This document shows, piece after piece, positions 48,956 through 56,396 of a stretch of 64,000 bases of DNA. The translations under genes and the position numbers were made by a program. Under the pieces are notes generated by a model, which did no database searches, was not told where the DNA came from, and saw nothing but the letters and a program-made list of their open reading frames with translations. This DNA is from Aureispira sp. CCB-QB1 (GTDB lineage Bacteria; Bacteroidota; Bacteroidia; Chitinophagales; Saprospiraceae), in contig NZ_JHBV01000030.1 in NCBI RefSeq assembly GCF_000724545.1, forward strand, positions 62,001 through 126,000. Direction: 5' to 3'. Every line of letters begins with the position of its first letter. Within the stretch, counting starts at the first letter, position 1.

Positions 48956-49197
48956 ATTTTCGTAAGTTTGGTAAATACTCATCGAAAGTTGGTTATGTTT
49001 GTTCGTTACTGTTATAAACGCAATTGATATGCCAAATAGTTTAAAACGATACGTTAAGAATTACTTAAAAAATAAATTGATTCGATTCATTTAATAGTTC
49101 AAACAAACTTTCTCGCTCATTTTCCTCTCGAATTATCAGGCAAAAAACTCCCAAATTCTTCAACAAAACGGTTCAACAAGACTTAATCCTTATTTTT

Positions 49198-49225
49198 GTT
49201 TAACTTTTTAACTAAAAAATTAAAC
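49198..49225. promoter_or_regulatory. Dyad-symmetric candidate operator upstream of sigma gene 1
   Basis: GTTTAACTTTTT-aact-AAAAAATTAAAC, a 12-bp inverted repeat with one mismatch. The GTTTAAC word recurs in the promoter at 49332-49338 and elsewhere in the array spacers. Confidence 0.4.
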
Positions 49226-49322
49226 ACAACATAACTAAATAAAAACCAACACTTTAAAGCAAAAATAATTGTACCTACATTTAATTTTGTTTAAGTTTTT
49301 TGCAAATTACTTTACACAAAAC

Positions 49323-49353
49323 TTGTTTTCTGTTTAACTTTGAGTTATATTTG
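49323..49353 (+). promoter_or_regulatory. Promoter of sigma gene 1
   Basis: -33 element TTG (49323-49325), 20-nt spacer containing TTTAACTTT, -7 element TATATTTG (49346-49353). 49 bp to the ATG. The left flank ACACAAAA and the right flank TTTTCTGT make a near-perfect dyad over the -33 box. Confidence 0.8.
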
Positions 49354-49402
49354 TTTCAACAAACAAAGGGTGATATTACTCAGAACAAAAAAATAATACA
49401 TT

Positions 49403-49930
49403 ATGTCAGCGATCAATTTCACACAAGAAATCTCTAATCTAGAAGGTGTATTAAATAATTTTGCATTTAAACTTACCAGAAATAGAGAAGACTCAAAAGA
49501 TCTTTATCAAGAAACGGCATATAGAGCTTTAGTTAATCAAGATAAATTTCGAGTAGGAACTAATCTTAAAGCATGGTTATTTACAATGATGCGTAATATC
49601 TTTATCAATAACTATCGAAAAAAGATCAAAAGAAATACTATCCTTGATTCTACTGACAATCAATTTTTCTTGAACTCTGGTGGACCAGCCATCTTAAATG
49701 GTGCTCATTCTTCTATGATGATGGATGAATTAGAAGAGTTGGTCGATGAGCTACATGATAGTACTCGCATTCCTTTTATGATGCATTATTATGGTTACAA
49801 ATATCAAGAGATTGCTGAACAATTAGATCTACCTTTGGGTACAATAAAAAGTCGCATTTTCTTTGCTCGCAAGGAACTAAAAGGGGCTGTCTTATCTAAC
49901 TACAAAAACGTTTTGAGCAGAACGGCTTAA
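49403..49930 (+). CDS. ECF-type RNA polymerase sigma factor, array copy 1
   Basis: 175 residues. Region 2 (LTRNREDSKDLYQETAYRAL and the GTNLKAWLFTMMRNIFINNY helix) is the ECF core-binding and -10 recognition domain. A conserved linker TILDSTDNQFFLNSGGP follows. Region 4 (GYKYQEIAEQLDLPLGTIKS helix-turn-helix) reads the -35. No anti-sigma gene and no C-terminal sensor domain is present. It has its own promoter and terminator. ATG 49403 follows a 49-bp leader, similar to the other copies, which supports the start. Target genes unknown. Confidence 0.92.
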   Translation: MSAINFTQEISNLEGVLNNFAFKLTRNREDSKDLYQETAYRALVNQDKFRVGTNLKAWLFTMMRNIFINNYRKKIKRNTILDSTDNQFFLNSGGPAILNGAHSSMMMDELEELVDELHDSTRIPFMMHYYGYKYQEIAEQLDLPLGTIKSRIFFARKELKGAVLSNYKNVLSRTA

Positions 49931-50020
49931 TTGAGAATAAAAACACTTTAATACAAGTATTAGTTTGCTTAAACTACGTCGTAACAAGCGAAAATCAAGC
50001 GAATAACCGATAAATATAAT

Positions 50021-50056
50021 AGCGTTTTCAACAAATGTTGAAAGCGCTTTTTTTAT
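50021..50056 (+). terminator. Terminator of sigma gene 1
   Basis: AGCGTTTTCAAC and GTTGAAAGCGCT (one G-U pair) around a 4-nt loop, then a run of T. It is 91 bp after the stop. Confidence 0.85.
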
Positions 50057-50399
50057 AAAAAAAACTATTTATGGGAACCTTATTTTTAATCTTTTGTTCT
50101 TCTTATCAAATCCAAATTATATTGGTATACTCAATCCAAATAAACATAAGTACTTAATAGTAGTAGTTAGTTATCTTGTTAACCATTACCATTTTAAAAA
50201 ATTATAAAAACACTGTCGAAAAACTAGTATCTAGTTTGGGTTTCTATACTCCTTGATTCAAAGTAATTCCTGCTTGTTGTTTATTGTGAATCAAGCTGTT
50301 TTAGTTCAATCTATTGAATCTTAAATGGCGCTCTATCTTCACAGAACACCTTTGCCTATATGCATTAGAAATATGTTTAAATATTAGCTTCTGCAAAAT

Positions 50400-50430
50400 T
50401 TGTTTTTTGTTTAACTTTAAAGTATCTTTA
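50400..50430 (+). promoter_or_regulatory. Promoter of sigma gene 2
   Basis: -33 TTG (50400-50402), 20-nt spacer with TTTGTTTAAC, -7 TATCTTTA (50423-50430); 46 bp to the ATG. The -33 dyad is weaker here than in units 1, 4 and 5. Confidence 0.75.
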
Positions 50431-50476
50431 TTTAAACACAAAAATTAATCCGCCAATTAAAGCAAAACTTACAATT

Positions 50477-51010
50477 ATGACTACTATCGATTTTAACGAG
50501 GAACTTTCTAAGTTAGAAGAAGCTCTTAGTAAATTCGCATATAAGTTGACCAAAAATAAGGATGATGCCAAAGATTTATATCAAGAAACGGCTTATCGAG
50601 CGTTGACCAATCAAAATAAATTTCGTGTAGGCACAAATCTAAAAGCCTGGTTATTTACGATGATGCGAAATATTTTTATCAATAACTATCGAAAGAAAGT
50701 AAAAAGAAATACAATTCTAGACTCTACCGACGACCGTTTTCACCTCAACTCTAGCGGTCCTGCTATTGTGAATGATGCCGATTCATCTATTATGATGAAA
50801 GAGCTACAAAATTTAATGGACAAATTGGAAGATCATATCCGAGTTCCTTTCTTGATGTATTACTATGGATACAAATACCAAGAAATTGCCGAGCAATTAG
50901 ATGTTCCTTTAGGCACTGTTAAAAGCCGTATCTTTTTTGCGCGTCAAGAATTAAAAGATGCTATCTTAAAGAATTACAAAGAAGTTTTAAATAGAACTAG
51001 AACTGCTTAA
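50477..51010 (+). CDS. ECF-type RNA polymerase sigma factor, array copy 2
   Basis: 177 residues, same domain order as copy 1. It is the most distinct intact copy at the N-terminus (MTTIDFNEELSKLEEALSKF) and in the linker (DSTDDRFHLNSSGPAI), but region 2 (GTNLKAWLFTMMRNIFINNY) is unchanged and region 4 (GYKYQEIAEQLDVPLGTVKS) differs only conservatively. It ends with an extra RT before the common RTA tail. The 546-bp spacer before it is the longest in the array and holds the copy 1 terminator. Confidence 0.92.
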   Translation: MTTIDFNEELSKLEEALSKFAYKLTKNKDDAKDLYQETAYRALTNQNKFRVGTNLKAWLFTMMRNIFINNYRKKVKRNTILDSTDDRFHLNSSGPAIVNDADSSIMMKELQNLMDKLEDHIRVPFLMYYYGYKYQEIAEQLDVPLGTVKSRIFFARQELKDAILKNYKEVLNRTRTA

Positions 51011-51050
51011 TCTCCTGCTCCCTAAAAATGTAAATTTGTCTATAATTGGA

Positions 51051-51089
51051 ACAACTGGCTGTCTCATATTGAGGCAGCCAGTTGTGTTT
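51051..51089 (+). terminator. Terminator of sigma gene 2
   Basis: ACAACTGGCTG pairs with CAGCCAGTTGT, extended by CTC/GAG inside, 5-nt loop, then GTTT. It is 40 bp after the stop. Confidence 0.8.
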
Positions 51090-51291
51090 ATAACCTTCCT
51101 CTCCTTCAGCAAAACTATATTAGACTTAAGCTCAAAAGCTCCCCAAAAACGCCTATTTCAAAGCTCTATTTTTGTTTAACTTTTATTTAACCATGCTTAA
51201 AACTTCATCATAAAAACCTAAAAAACAAACCTTTAAAACATAAATAGATGTATAGACATTAATTGTTGATAAATCTATTTTTGCTAAAAAC

Positions 51292-51322
51292 TTGCTTTTC
51301 GTGAAATGGTACATTACCTTTA
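51292..51322 (+). promoter_or_regulatory. Promoter of sigma gene 3
   Basis: -33 TTG (51292-51294), 20-nt spacer, -7 TACCTTTA (51315-51322), 47 bp to ATG 51370. The TTG at 51292 also opens the longer reading frame; because it is the -33 element by alignment with the other four units, it cannot be the start codon. The spacer lacks the GTTTAAC word. Confidence 0.72.
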
Positions 51323-51369
51323 TTCCAACAAACGAAACAACCTATTTTTATATAGTCAAAGAATACATT

Positions 51370-51888
51370 ATGTCAACAATAAATTTTAGCAGAGAGATTT
51401 CAAATCTAGATAGCGCCTTAAGCAATTTTGCCTATAAATTGACTCAAAATAAAGAAGATTCCAAAGACTTGTGCCAAGAAACTACTTATAGAGCCTTGGT
51501 TAATCAAAGCAAGTTTCAGGTAGGTACGAACCTAAAAGCATGGTTATTTACGATGATGCGCAATATTTTTATTAATAATTACCGCAAGAAGATAAAACGC
51601 AATACTATTTTAGATTCTACCGATAACCAATTTTATTTGAATTCTGGAGGACCTACCATTCTTAATGATGCAAACTCTTCTATTATGATGAACGAACTAC
51701 AAGAATTGGTCAACAAGTTAGATGACAAAACTAGAGTTCCATTTATGATGCATCATTATGGATACAAATACCAAGAGATTGCGGAGCAATTAGATGTTCC
51801 ATTGGGAACCATCAAAAGTCGCATTCATTTTGCTCGCAAAGAGTTAAGGAATGCTGTCAAAAACAACTATAAAATGTTCCAATTTTAA
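51370..51888 (+). CDS. ECF-type RNA polymerase sigma factor, array copy 3 (divergent)
   Basis: 172 residues from ATG 51370 (MSTINFSREISNLDSALSNF). Domains as in the other copies, but several positions identical in the other four have changed: DLCQETTYRAL instead of DLYQETAYRAL, KFQVGT instead of KFRVGT, MMHHYG instead of a Tyr-Tyr pair, RIHFAR instead of RIFFAR. The C-terminal RTA tail is replaced by KMFQF. It is still a full-length open frame, so it is probably functional or only recently relaxed. The frame open to 51292 is rejected because its first bases are promoter. Confidence 0.9.
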   Translation: MSTINFSREISNLDSALSNFAYKLTQNKEDSKDLCQETTYRALVNQSKFQVGTNLKAWLFTMMRNIFINNYRKKIKRNTILDSTDNQFYLNSGGPTILNDANSSIMMNELQELVNKLDDKTRVPFMMHHYGYKYQEIAEQLDVPLGTIKSRIHFARKELRNAVKNNYKMFQF

Positions 51889-51911
51889 ATAATCATTAGA
51901 ATTAAAAATGC

Positions 51912-51946
51912 AGGCTATTTCAACGATGTTTGGAATAGCCTTTTTT
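51912..51946 (+). terminator. Terminator of sigma gene 3
   Basis: AGGCTATT and AATAGCCT (8-bp stem, 14-nt loop) followed by TTTTTTG. It starts 23 bp after the stop. Confidence 0.8.
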
Positions 51947-52074
51947 GTTTTTTATCCACCTTTTTGTTCTAGTTTTTTCATCTCATTTTTTGTTAAACAA
52001 AAACGTTAAACAAAAAAAATTGCTTCCCCCTAAAAAAAGCCCACACAGCACCTAACAAACTAACAATCAAAACA

Positions 52075-52127
52075 TTTAACATGTTTTAACAAAAGTTACC
52101 GTTTAACATGTTTCACAAAAAAGTTCC
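52075..52127 (+). promoter_or_regulatory. Imperfect direct repeat upstream of sigma gene 4
   Basis: TTTAACATGTTTTAACAAAA (52077 on) is repeated as TTTAACATGTTTCACAAAAA (52102 on), about 25 bp apart, followed by the -33 dyad. A pair of GTTAAACAAAAA words lies further up (about 51992-52017). Candidate binding-site cluster; inferred only from sequence repetition. Confidence 0.45.
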
Positions 52128-52165
52128 ACAAAACTTGATTTTTGTGGAACTTTTCTATAGCTTTG
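52120..52165 (+). promoter_or_regulatory. Promoter of sigma gene 4 with -33 palindrome
   Basis: -33 TTG (52135-52137), 20-nt spacer, -7 TAGCTTTG (52158-52165), 52 bp to the ATG. AAAAGTTCCACAAAA and TTTTGTGGAACTTTT form a perfect 15-bp inverted repeat (about 52120-52155) whose centre contains the -33 TTG, as expected of an operator that blocks polymerase. Confidence 0.82.
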
Positions 52166-52217
52166 TATTAACAACAAACGGAAATCACATTAGTTAACAC
52201 TCAAAAAAATACATGTT

Positions 52218-52745
52218 ATGTCAACAATCAATTTTAGCAGAGAAATTTCGAATCTAGAAGGTGCATTGAGTAATTTTGCATTTAAGTTAACTAAAAATAG
52301 AGAAGATTCTAAGGACCTATATCAAGAGACAGCATATAGGGCATTAGTCAATCAAAAGAAATTTCGAGTAGGAACTAACCTAAAAGCGTGGTTATTTACG
52401 ATGATGCGCAATATCTTTATCAACAACTATCGTAAAAAAATGAAGCGCAATACAATTTTAGATTCTACAGATAATAACTTTTATCTTAATTCTGGAGGAC
52501 CTATCATTGTTAATGATGCTGATTCTTCTATTATGATGCGCGAGCTGCAAGAACTGGTGAACAAATTAGAAGACAACATCCGTGTTCCCTTTATGATGCA
52601 TTACTATGGCTACAAATACCAGGAAATTGCCGAGCAATTGGATTTGCCTTTGGGAACTATCAAAAGTCGTATTTTCTTTGCTCGTCAAGAGCTAAAGAAT
52701 GCTGTTCTTAAAAATTACAAAGGCACGTTAGGAAGAACTGCTTAG
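52218..52745 (+). CDS. ECF-type RNA polymerase sigma factor, array copy 4
   Basis: 175 residues, about 90 percent identical to copy 5 by my count (about 17 differences). Domain order as in copy 1: region 2 (LTKNREDSKDLYQETAYRAL, then GTNLKAWLFTMMRNIFINNY), linker (DSTDNNFYLNSGGP), region 4 (GYKYQEIAEQLDLPLGTIKS), ending GRTA. High similarity of the flanks as well as the gene points to a recent tandem duplication with copy 5. Confidence 0.93.
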   Translation: MSTINFSREISNLEGALSNFAFKLTKNREDSKDLYQETAYRALVNQKKFRVGTNLKAWLFTMMRNIFINNYRKKMKRNTILDSTDNNFYLNSGGPIIVNDADSSIMMRELQELVNKLEDNIRVPFMMHYYGYKYQEIAEQLDLPLGTIKSRIFFARQELKNAVLKNYKGTLGRTA

Positions 52746-52772
52746 TAATTTTAATCAAACAGTTTATATAGG

Positions 52773-52806
52773 AGCAGCTTCAACAAATTGTTGAAGCTGC
52801 TTTTTC
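52773..52806 (+). terminator. Terminator of sigma gene 4
   Basis: GCAGCTTCAACAA and TTGTTGAAGCTGC (perfect 13-bp arms) followed by TTTTT. The same hairpin ends copy 5. Confidence 0.9.
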
Positions 52807-53026
52807 TATTTTAAACCATACCAAACTAGCTCTACACTATAAACACTGCTCCTTTTTTTTGTGTTTTTTGTGGAACACTTCAACATTAAACAAATAAAAA
52901 AAAAACAATTCCATATAAAACAATCAAACAAGCCCAATTAACTAATAATCAACAAACTAAAACCAAAAATAGAGAGTAAAAAAGCATTTATTGTTTACAC
53001 TTAAACACAAAAACATTAAACAAAAT

Positions 53027-53057
53027 TTGCTTTTTGTTTATTTTTACCCTATCTTTG
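53027..53057 (+). promoter_or_regulatory. Promoter of sigma gene 5
   Basis: -33 TTG (53027-53029), 20-nt spacer, -7 TATCTTTG (53050-53057), 49 bp to the ATG. TAAACAAAA before and TTTTGTTTA after the -33 box make a 9-bp dyad in the same place as in unit 4. Confidence 0.8.
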
Positions 53058-53106
53058 TTTAAACAAACGGAGAGTTATTTTACTCAAAAACAAAAAATAC
53101 TATATT

Positions 53107-53634
53107 ATGTCAACGATCAATTTCGCAAAAGAAATCTCTATTTTAGAAAATGCATTAAGCAATTTTGCATTTAAGCTAACTAGAAATAGAGAGGAATCTA
53201 AAGATCTTTATCAAGAGACGGCATATAGGGCTTTGGTTAATAAAGATAAGTTTCGAGTAGGAACCAACCTCAAGGCATGGTTATTTACGATGATGCGCAA
53301 TATCTTTATCAACAACTATCGCAAAAAAATGAAGCGCAATACAATTTTAGATTCCACAGACAATAATTTTTACCTTAATTCTGGAGGACCTACCATTGTC
53401 AATGATGCTGATTCTTCTATTATGATGAACGAGTTACAAGGACTGGTGAACAAATTAGAAGACAACATTCGTGTTCCTTTTATGATGCACTACTATGGTT
53501 ACAAATACCAAGAGATTGCGGAGCAATTAAATTTGCCTTTGGGAACTATCAAAAGTCGTATTTTCTTTGCTCGTAAAGAGTTAAAGAGTGCTGTTCTTAG
53601 AAATTACAAAAGCGTTTTAGGAAGAACCGCTTAG
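53107..53634 (+). CDS. ECF-type RNA polymerase sigma factor, array copy 5
   Basis: 175 residues, closest to copy 4; regions 2 and 4 as described for the array. Differences from copy 4 cluster in the first 50 residues and the C-terminal 20, while the linker and helix-turn-helix are nearly unchanged (one D to N in EQLNLPLGTIKS). A miniature element has inserted in its 3' flank, 10 bp after the stop and before its terminator. No gene for an anti-sigma factor follows; next is a convergent TPR gene. Confidence 0.93.
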   Translation: MSTINFAKEISILENALSNFAFKLTRNREESKDLYQETAYRALVNKDKFRVGTNLKAWLFTMMRNIFINNYRKKMKRNTILDSTDNNFYLNSGGPTIVNDADSSIMMNELQGLVNKLEDNIRVPFMMHYYGYKYQEIAEQLNLPLGTIKSRIFFARKELKSAVLRNYKSVLGRTA

Positions 53635-53644
53635 TAATTTAGAT

Positions 53645-53742
53645 TAGTAGTTCGTTTATTTTTTACTTTTTACCAAAAAAATAAAAATCACATTTTTATT
53701 TTTTTGATAATCAAACTAATAAATCTTTTCAACGAACTATTA
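53645..53742 (+). repeat. Miniature inverted-repeat element, copy E (98-bp deletion form)
   Basis: TAGTAGTTCGTTTA... to ...TCAACGAACTATTA. Flanks TTAGAT (53639-53644) and CTAGAT (53743-53748) are a 6-bp target duplication with one change. It is 48 bp shorter than copy C because the centre between the internal inverted repeats is missing. Removing it and one flank restores the sequence found after sigma gene 4. Confidence 0.88.
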
Positions 53743-53767
53743 CTAGATCAAACAGTTATATATAGGA

Positions 53768-53800
53768 GCAGCTTCAACAATTTGTTGAAGCTGCTTTTTT
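53768..53800 (+). terminator. Terminator of sigma gene 5
   Basis: GCAGCTTCAACAA and TTGTTGAAGCTGC with one central base, followed by TTTTTT. Separated from the gene by the miniature element. Confidence 0.9.
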
Positions 53801-53816
53801 CTTTTCTACAAACAGT

Positions 53817-54857
53817 TTATTCTTCATCTATAACATAATCTACAGAGCGTATTTGGGCAATATATTTAATGACTCTTTTCATAAATAAAGGCGTTATATG
53901 ATGTGATAAAGAAGGCTTATCTACTAAAAGAATTTCGTACAAAACAAACTCTTCTACCATCTCATGATCTAAACACAAACCAAAAGCATTCATAACAGGA
54001 TAGTTTCGCTTGTCATCTTTCTTCAAGTTGGTATAAGTCATATACGTTCCTATGATGGCTTCCATTTCTTGTTGAAATAAATAGTCGGTCACTTCTTGTT
54101 GTTCTTTGATATATTGGTAATCTGTATCATAATTCCAAACTGCTTTATACATTCCATAAGTCAACCAAATACCTTCAGCAGTTACTACAACTGTTTCTCC
54201 ATCTTTGTAAATGTACATGAGTGGATCAAATCCCCAATTCCTGTAATACCATTGCCCCTGTTGTTCGTATACCTCAACCAATCGCTTAATCAATCTAGGA
54301 TGATTTCTATTGTAAATATGTGCTAGTGTCAAGGTATAAAGAGCAGAATCTATTTGACCTTTTTTTAATAAAATTTCGGCAGAAAGCCATCGAGCTAGAT
54401 AATCAATAGGATTTAATTCAATTGCTTTATTTAGCCAAGTTGCCGCTTTTTTGTAATTTTTTTCTTCGTAATAACTCTCACCAATCCAAGTATAAACTTG
54501 TGCATGTTGAGGATTTTTCTTCAATATTTTATGATAATAACGACGAGCTTTTTCATAATTAGGATTCTCTATACTTACAATATCTCTTGCCTTCTCTCGC
54601 CAAGCAATTTGTTCTTCGGTTTCAGTATCTTTATACTCTAATTGATGCTCTCTCCCATCTATTGCTTGAATATACGCCCCATGCGGCAATACTTTTCGCT
54701 CTTTCGCAGGTACTTCCCCATACAGTTGCTCTAGTTCATACTGCGTAGGCGATGCTTCCATAAAAGTCAAGATTTCTAATGGAGTAGATAATTGAACTTG
54801 TGCATTGGTCAACGAGAAAGTGGCAACAAGAAAGAATAAGGATAAAAGTAACTTCAC
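53817..54857 (-). CDS. Secreted TPR protein
   Basis: 346 residues. Signal peptide MKLLLSLFFLVATFSLTNAQ. Middle part (about residues 95-195) has TPR helices: YEKARRYYHKILKKNPQHAQ, YTWIGESYYEEKNYKKAATW and LNKAIELNPIDYLARWLSAE. The C-terminal about 140 residues have no known motif. Probably periplasmic or outer-membrane associated, role unknown. Convergent with the sigma array. Confidence 0.8.
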   Translation of the reverse strand: MKLLLSLFFLVATFSLTNAQVQLSTPLEILTFMEASPTQYELEQLYGEVPAKERKVLPHGAYIQAIDGREHQLEYKDTETEEQIAWREKARDIVSIENPNYEKARRYYHKILKKNPQHAQVYTWIGESYYEEKNYKKAATWLNKAIELNPIDYLARWLSAEILLKKGQIDSALYTLTLAHIYNRNHPRLIKRLVEVYEQQGQWYYRNWGFDPLMYIYKDGETVVVTAEGIWLTYGMYKAVWNYDTDYQYIKEQQEVTDYLFQQEMEAIIGTYMTYTNLKKDDKRNYPVMNAFGLCLDHEMVEEFVLYEILLVDKPSLSHHITPLFMKRVIKYIAQIRSVDYVIDEE

Positions 54858-55152
54858 GAGCTTAGAACTAAAGGTTAAAAAGAATCGTTTTCTAGCAAAT
54901 GCTCAACTATTGAATACAAGTTGTGCTTGAAAACTACTTTAATTGTCATTTTAAGTCTTTTTTTATCGAAAAACTAAAAACTACGAACTATTACTACTAA
55001 ATGTACATTTTTTTGTTATAATTTTAACTTTACACAAAACCTTTACACCTTTTCCTGCGTACTAAGTAAGGTGTAATAAAACACCAATCTATTAAAAGGT
55101 GTTTTGGGTAAGTTTAATATTTTGAGTCTAATATAGAAATTTTTTGAGTCGT

Positions 55153-55590
55153 ATGGACGTTGAGTTGGGCATAAATAAATTAGAACAATTGTTGTTCCCG
55201 CTAGGCTACAAACAAGATTTGAGCCAATCCAAACCAATTTTTTGGAAAAAGATAAACCAAAATGATTTGCGTAGCCCTTATGCATTTAGTTTGGTCATTA
55301 TCACTTTAGATGAATTCACAGTTTTTATAGAAGGGCTTAACGAACCTAGGCTAAAACGTGCTATTGATGCTGGAATCATCGAAATCAACTCTCCTGAAGA
55401 TGTAGAAGCGCTCAAAGAAATTGTATTCGAAACAACTTTAGACAATCAACAAAAACTAGAAACTGTTTTGCCATTTTTCGAAGAACAATTAAATGTTATT
55501 GAAACAGAGCCTATTTATTCCAAAGTCTATAAGCGTGCCTTGGCTAATATTGAACTTTTGATCGAAGCAGCCAATGAAGTGGAGTATTAA
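55153..55590 (+). CDS. Hypothetical protein
   Basis: 145 residues from ATG 55153 (MDVELGINKLEQLLFPLGYK); the open frame begins at a TTG at 55144. Soluble, acidic, no signal. Segments such as SPYAFSLVIITLDEFTVFIE suggest an alpha/beta fold. I recognise no family. Confidence 0.65.
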   Translation: MDVELGINKLEQLLFPLGYKQDLSQSKPIFWKKINQNDLRSPYAFSLVIITLDEFTVFIEGLNEPRLKRAIDAGIIEINSPEDVEALKEIVFETTLDNQQKLETVLPFFEEQLNVIETEPIYSKVYKRALANIELLIEAANEVEY

Positions 55591-55759
55591 ATACACCCCA
55601 TATACAACTACAAAAATAGTTAAACTTAAATTAAAATTTTGAAGAAACTTTTAATTTAAGCACTTTCTCTTTATATTTATAGATTATAATATCTACTTAT
55701 TCTTATTAGTATTTGTGGATAAAATAATCCACCTAAAAATCACTCATTCATTACCAAAC

Positions 55760-56107
55760 ATGAAAATTTTTCTTTTAAAATATCTTTGTTTACCAATTAT
55801 CTGCTTCACTAGTGGTTATTCATACTTATTTTTGAATAATCAATCGATGCTTTTAAACGAGGACTTTGTAAAAAGAAAAGGACCTCAAGAGAAGCGAGTA
55901 GTGATTCACAATGCTAAAAATAACTCCACACAAGTAGTAATCATCGATCCCCCAAAAGATGCTTCTAAAGAGAAAAAAGAAAAGGATTTTGCAAATAAAG
56001 ACAAAAATATGCTGCCTGATGTAGAGTTCTTGAAATTTATCATCGACAAGAGCAAAGAAGGAATTCCTGTTTTAAAATTTGACGGTTTCTGGGCTGCCTT
56101 TAGCTAA
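55760..56107 (+). CDS. Small secreted or membrane-anchored hypothetical protein
   Basis: About 115 residues from ATG 55760. MKIFLLKYLCLPIICFTSGY is a signal-like hydrophobic start, followed by a charged Lys-rich region (KDASKEKKEKDFANKDKN) and a C-terminal FDGFWAAFS. The frame is open to 55715, but that adds a polar N-terminus in front of the signal, so the inner start is preferred. A terminator follows. Confidence 0.6.
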   Translation: MKIFLLKYLCLPIICFTSGYSYLFLNNQSMLLNEDFVKRKGPQEKRVVIHNAKNNSTQVVIIDPPKDASKEKKEKDFANKDKNMLPDVEFLKFIIDKSKEGIPVLKFDGFWAAFS

Positions 56108-56134
56108 AAATATTTCCATATATATACGATATCA

Positions 56135-56166
56135 AACAACTGCCTCAAAAGACAGTTGTTTTTTTA
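56135..56166 (+). terminator. Terminator after the 55760-56107 gene
   Basis: AACAACTG and CAGTTGTT (8-bp stem, 10-nt loop) followed by a run of six or more T, 28 bp after the stop. Confidence 0.85.
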
Positions 56167-56314
56167 TTTGGCTTTGCTTCTTTTAGTTTCTTGAATTAAG
56201 AAGTTCAAATCAGAGAACAGACCAAACAGATAGCTAAATTTTATACGACAAAACTCATTGCGACCTAGCCATAGCAATAGCAATAGAGTATAATTTTTTT
56301 GCCAACACCTTACA

Positions 56315-56353
56315 CAAAAAATCCTATACCAACCCAAAGGCTAGTATAGGATC
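56315..56353 (-). terminator. Terminator of ftsY
   Basis: On the minus strand ATCCTATAC and GTATAGGAT form a 9-bp stem (14-nt loop) followed by TTTTTTG, 44 bp past the ftsY stop. Confidence 0.85.
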
Positions 56354-56396
56354 TATTTATGTCTCTAAACAGCTAAAAATTAAGCGTTAGATGTTT

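Larger units (their letters stand above)
48077..49402. other. Long non-coding region upstream of the sigma array
   Basis: 1326 bp, AT-rich, no ORF of useful length. Visible structure: AATGACAC/GTGTCATT hairpin (48141-48165) near the minus-strand gene; an imperfect stem AAATAGCCCAGAG/CTCTGAGCTATTT (48922-48955) followed by a T-rich stretch; a dyad GTTTAACTTTTT-aact-AAAAAATTAAAC (49198-49225); and the promoter of the first sigma gene. A small RNA ending at 48955 is possible but unproven. Confidence 0.55.

Noticed and set aside
51292-51369. Longer start for sigma copy 3
   Set aside because: The first base of that frame is the -33 promoter element by alignment with the other four units, so it cannot be translated from there.
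49403-53634. CRISPR array
   Set aside because: The regular repeats here are whole sigma units of about 850-1070 bp; no 25-40 bp repeat with unique spacers and no cas genes were seen.
54975-55000. Solo end of the miniature element (ACGAACTATTACTACTA)
   Set aside because: Similar to the right end of copy E, but only about 13 bp match and no partner end is found.
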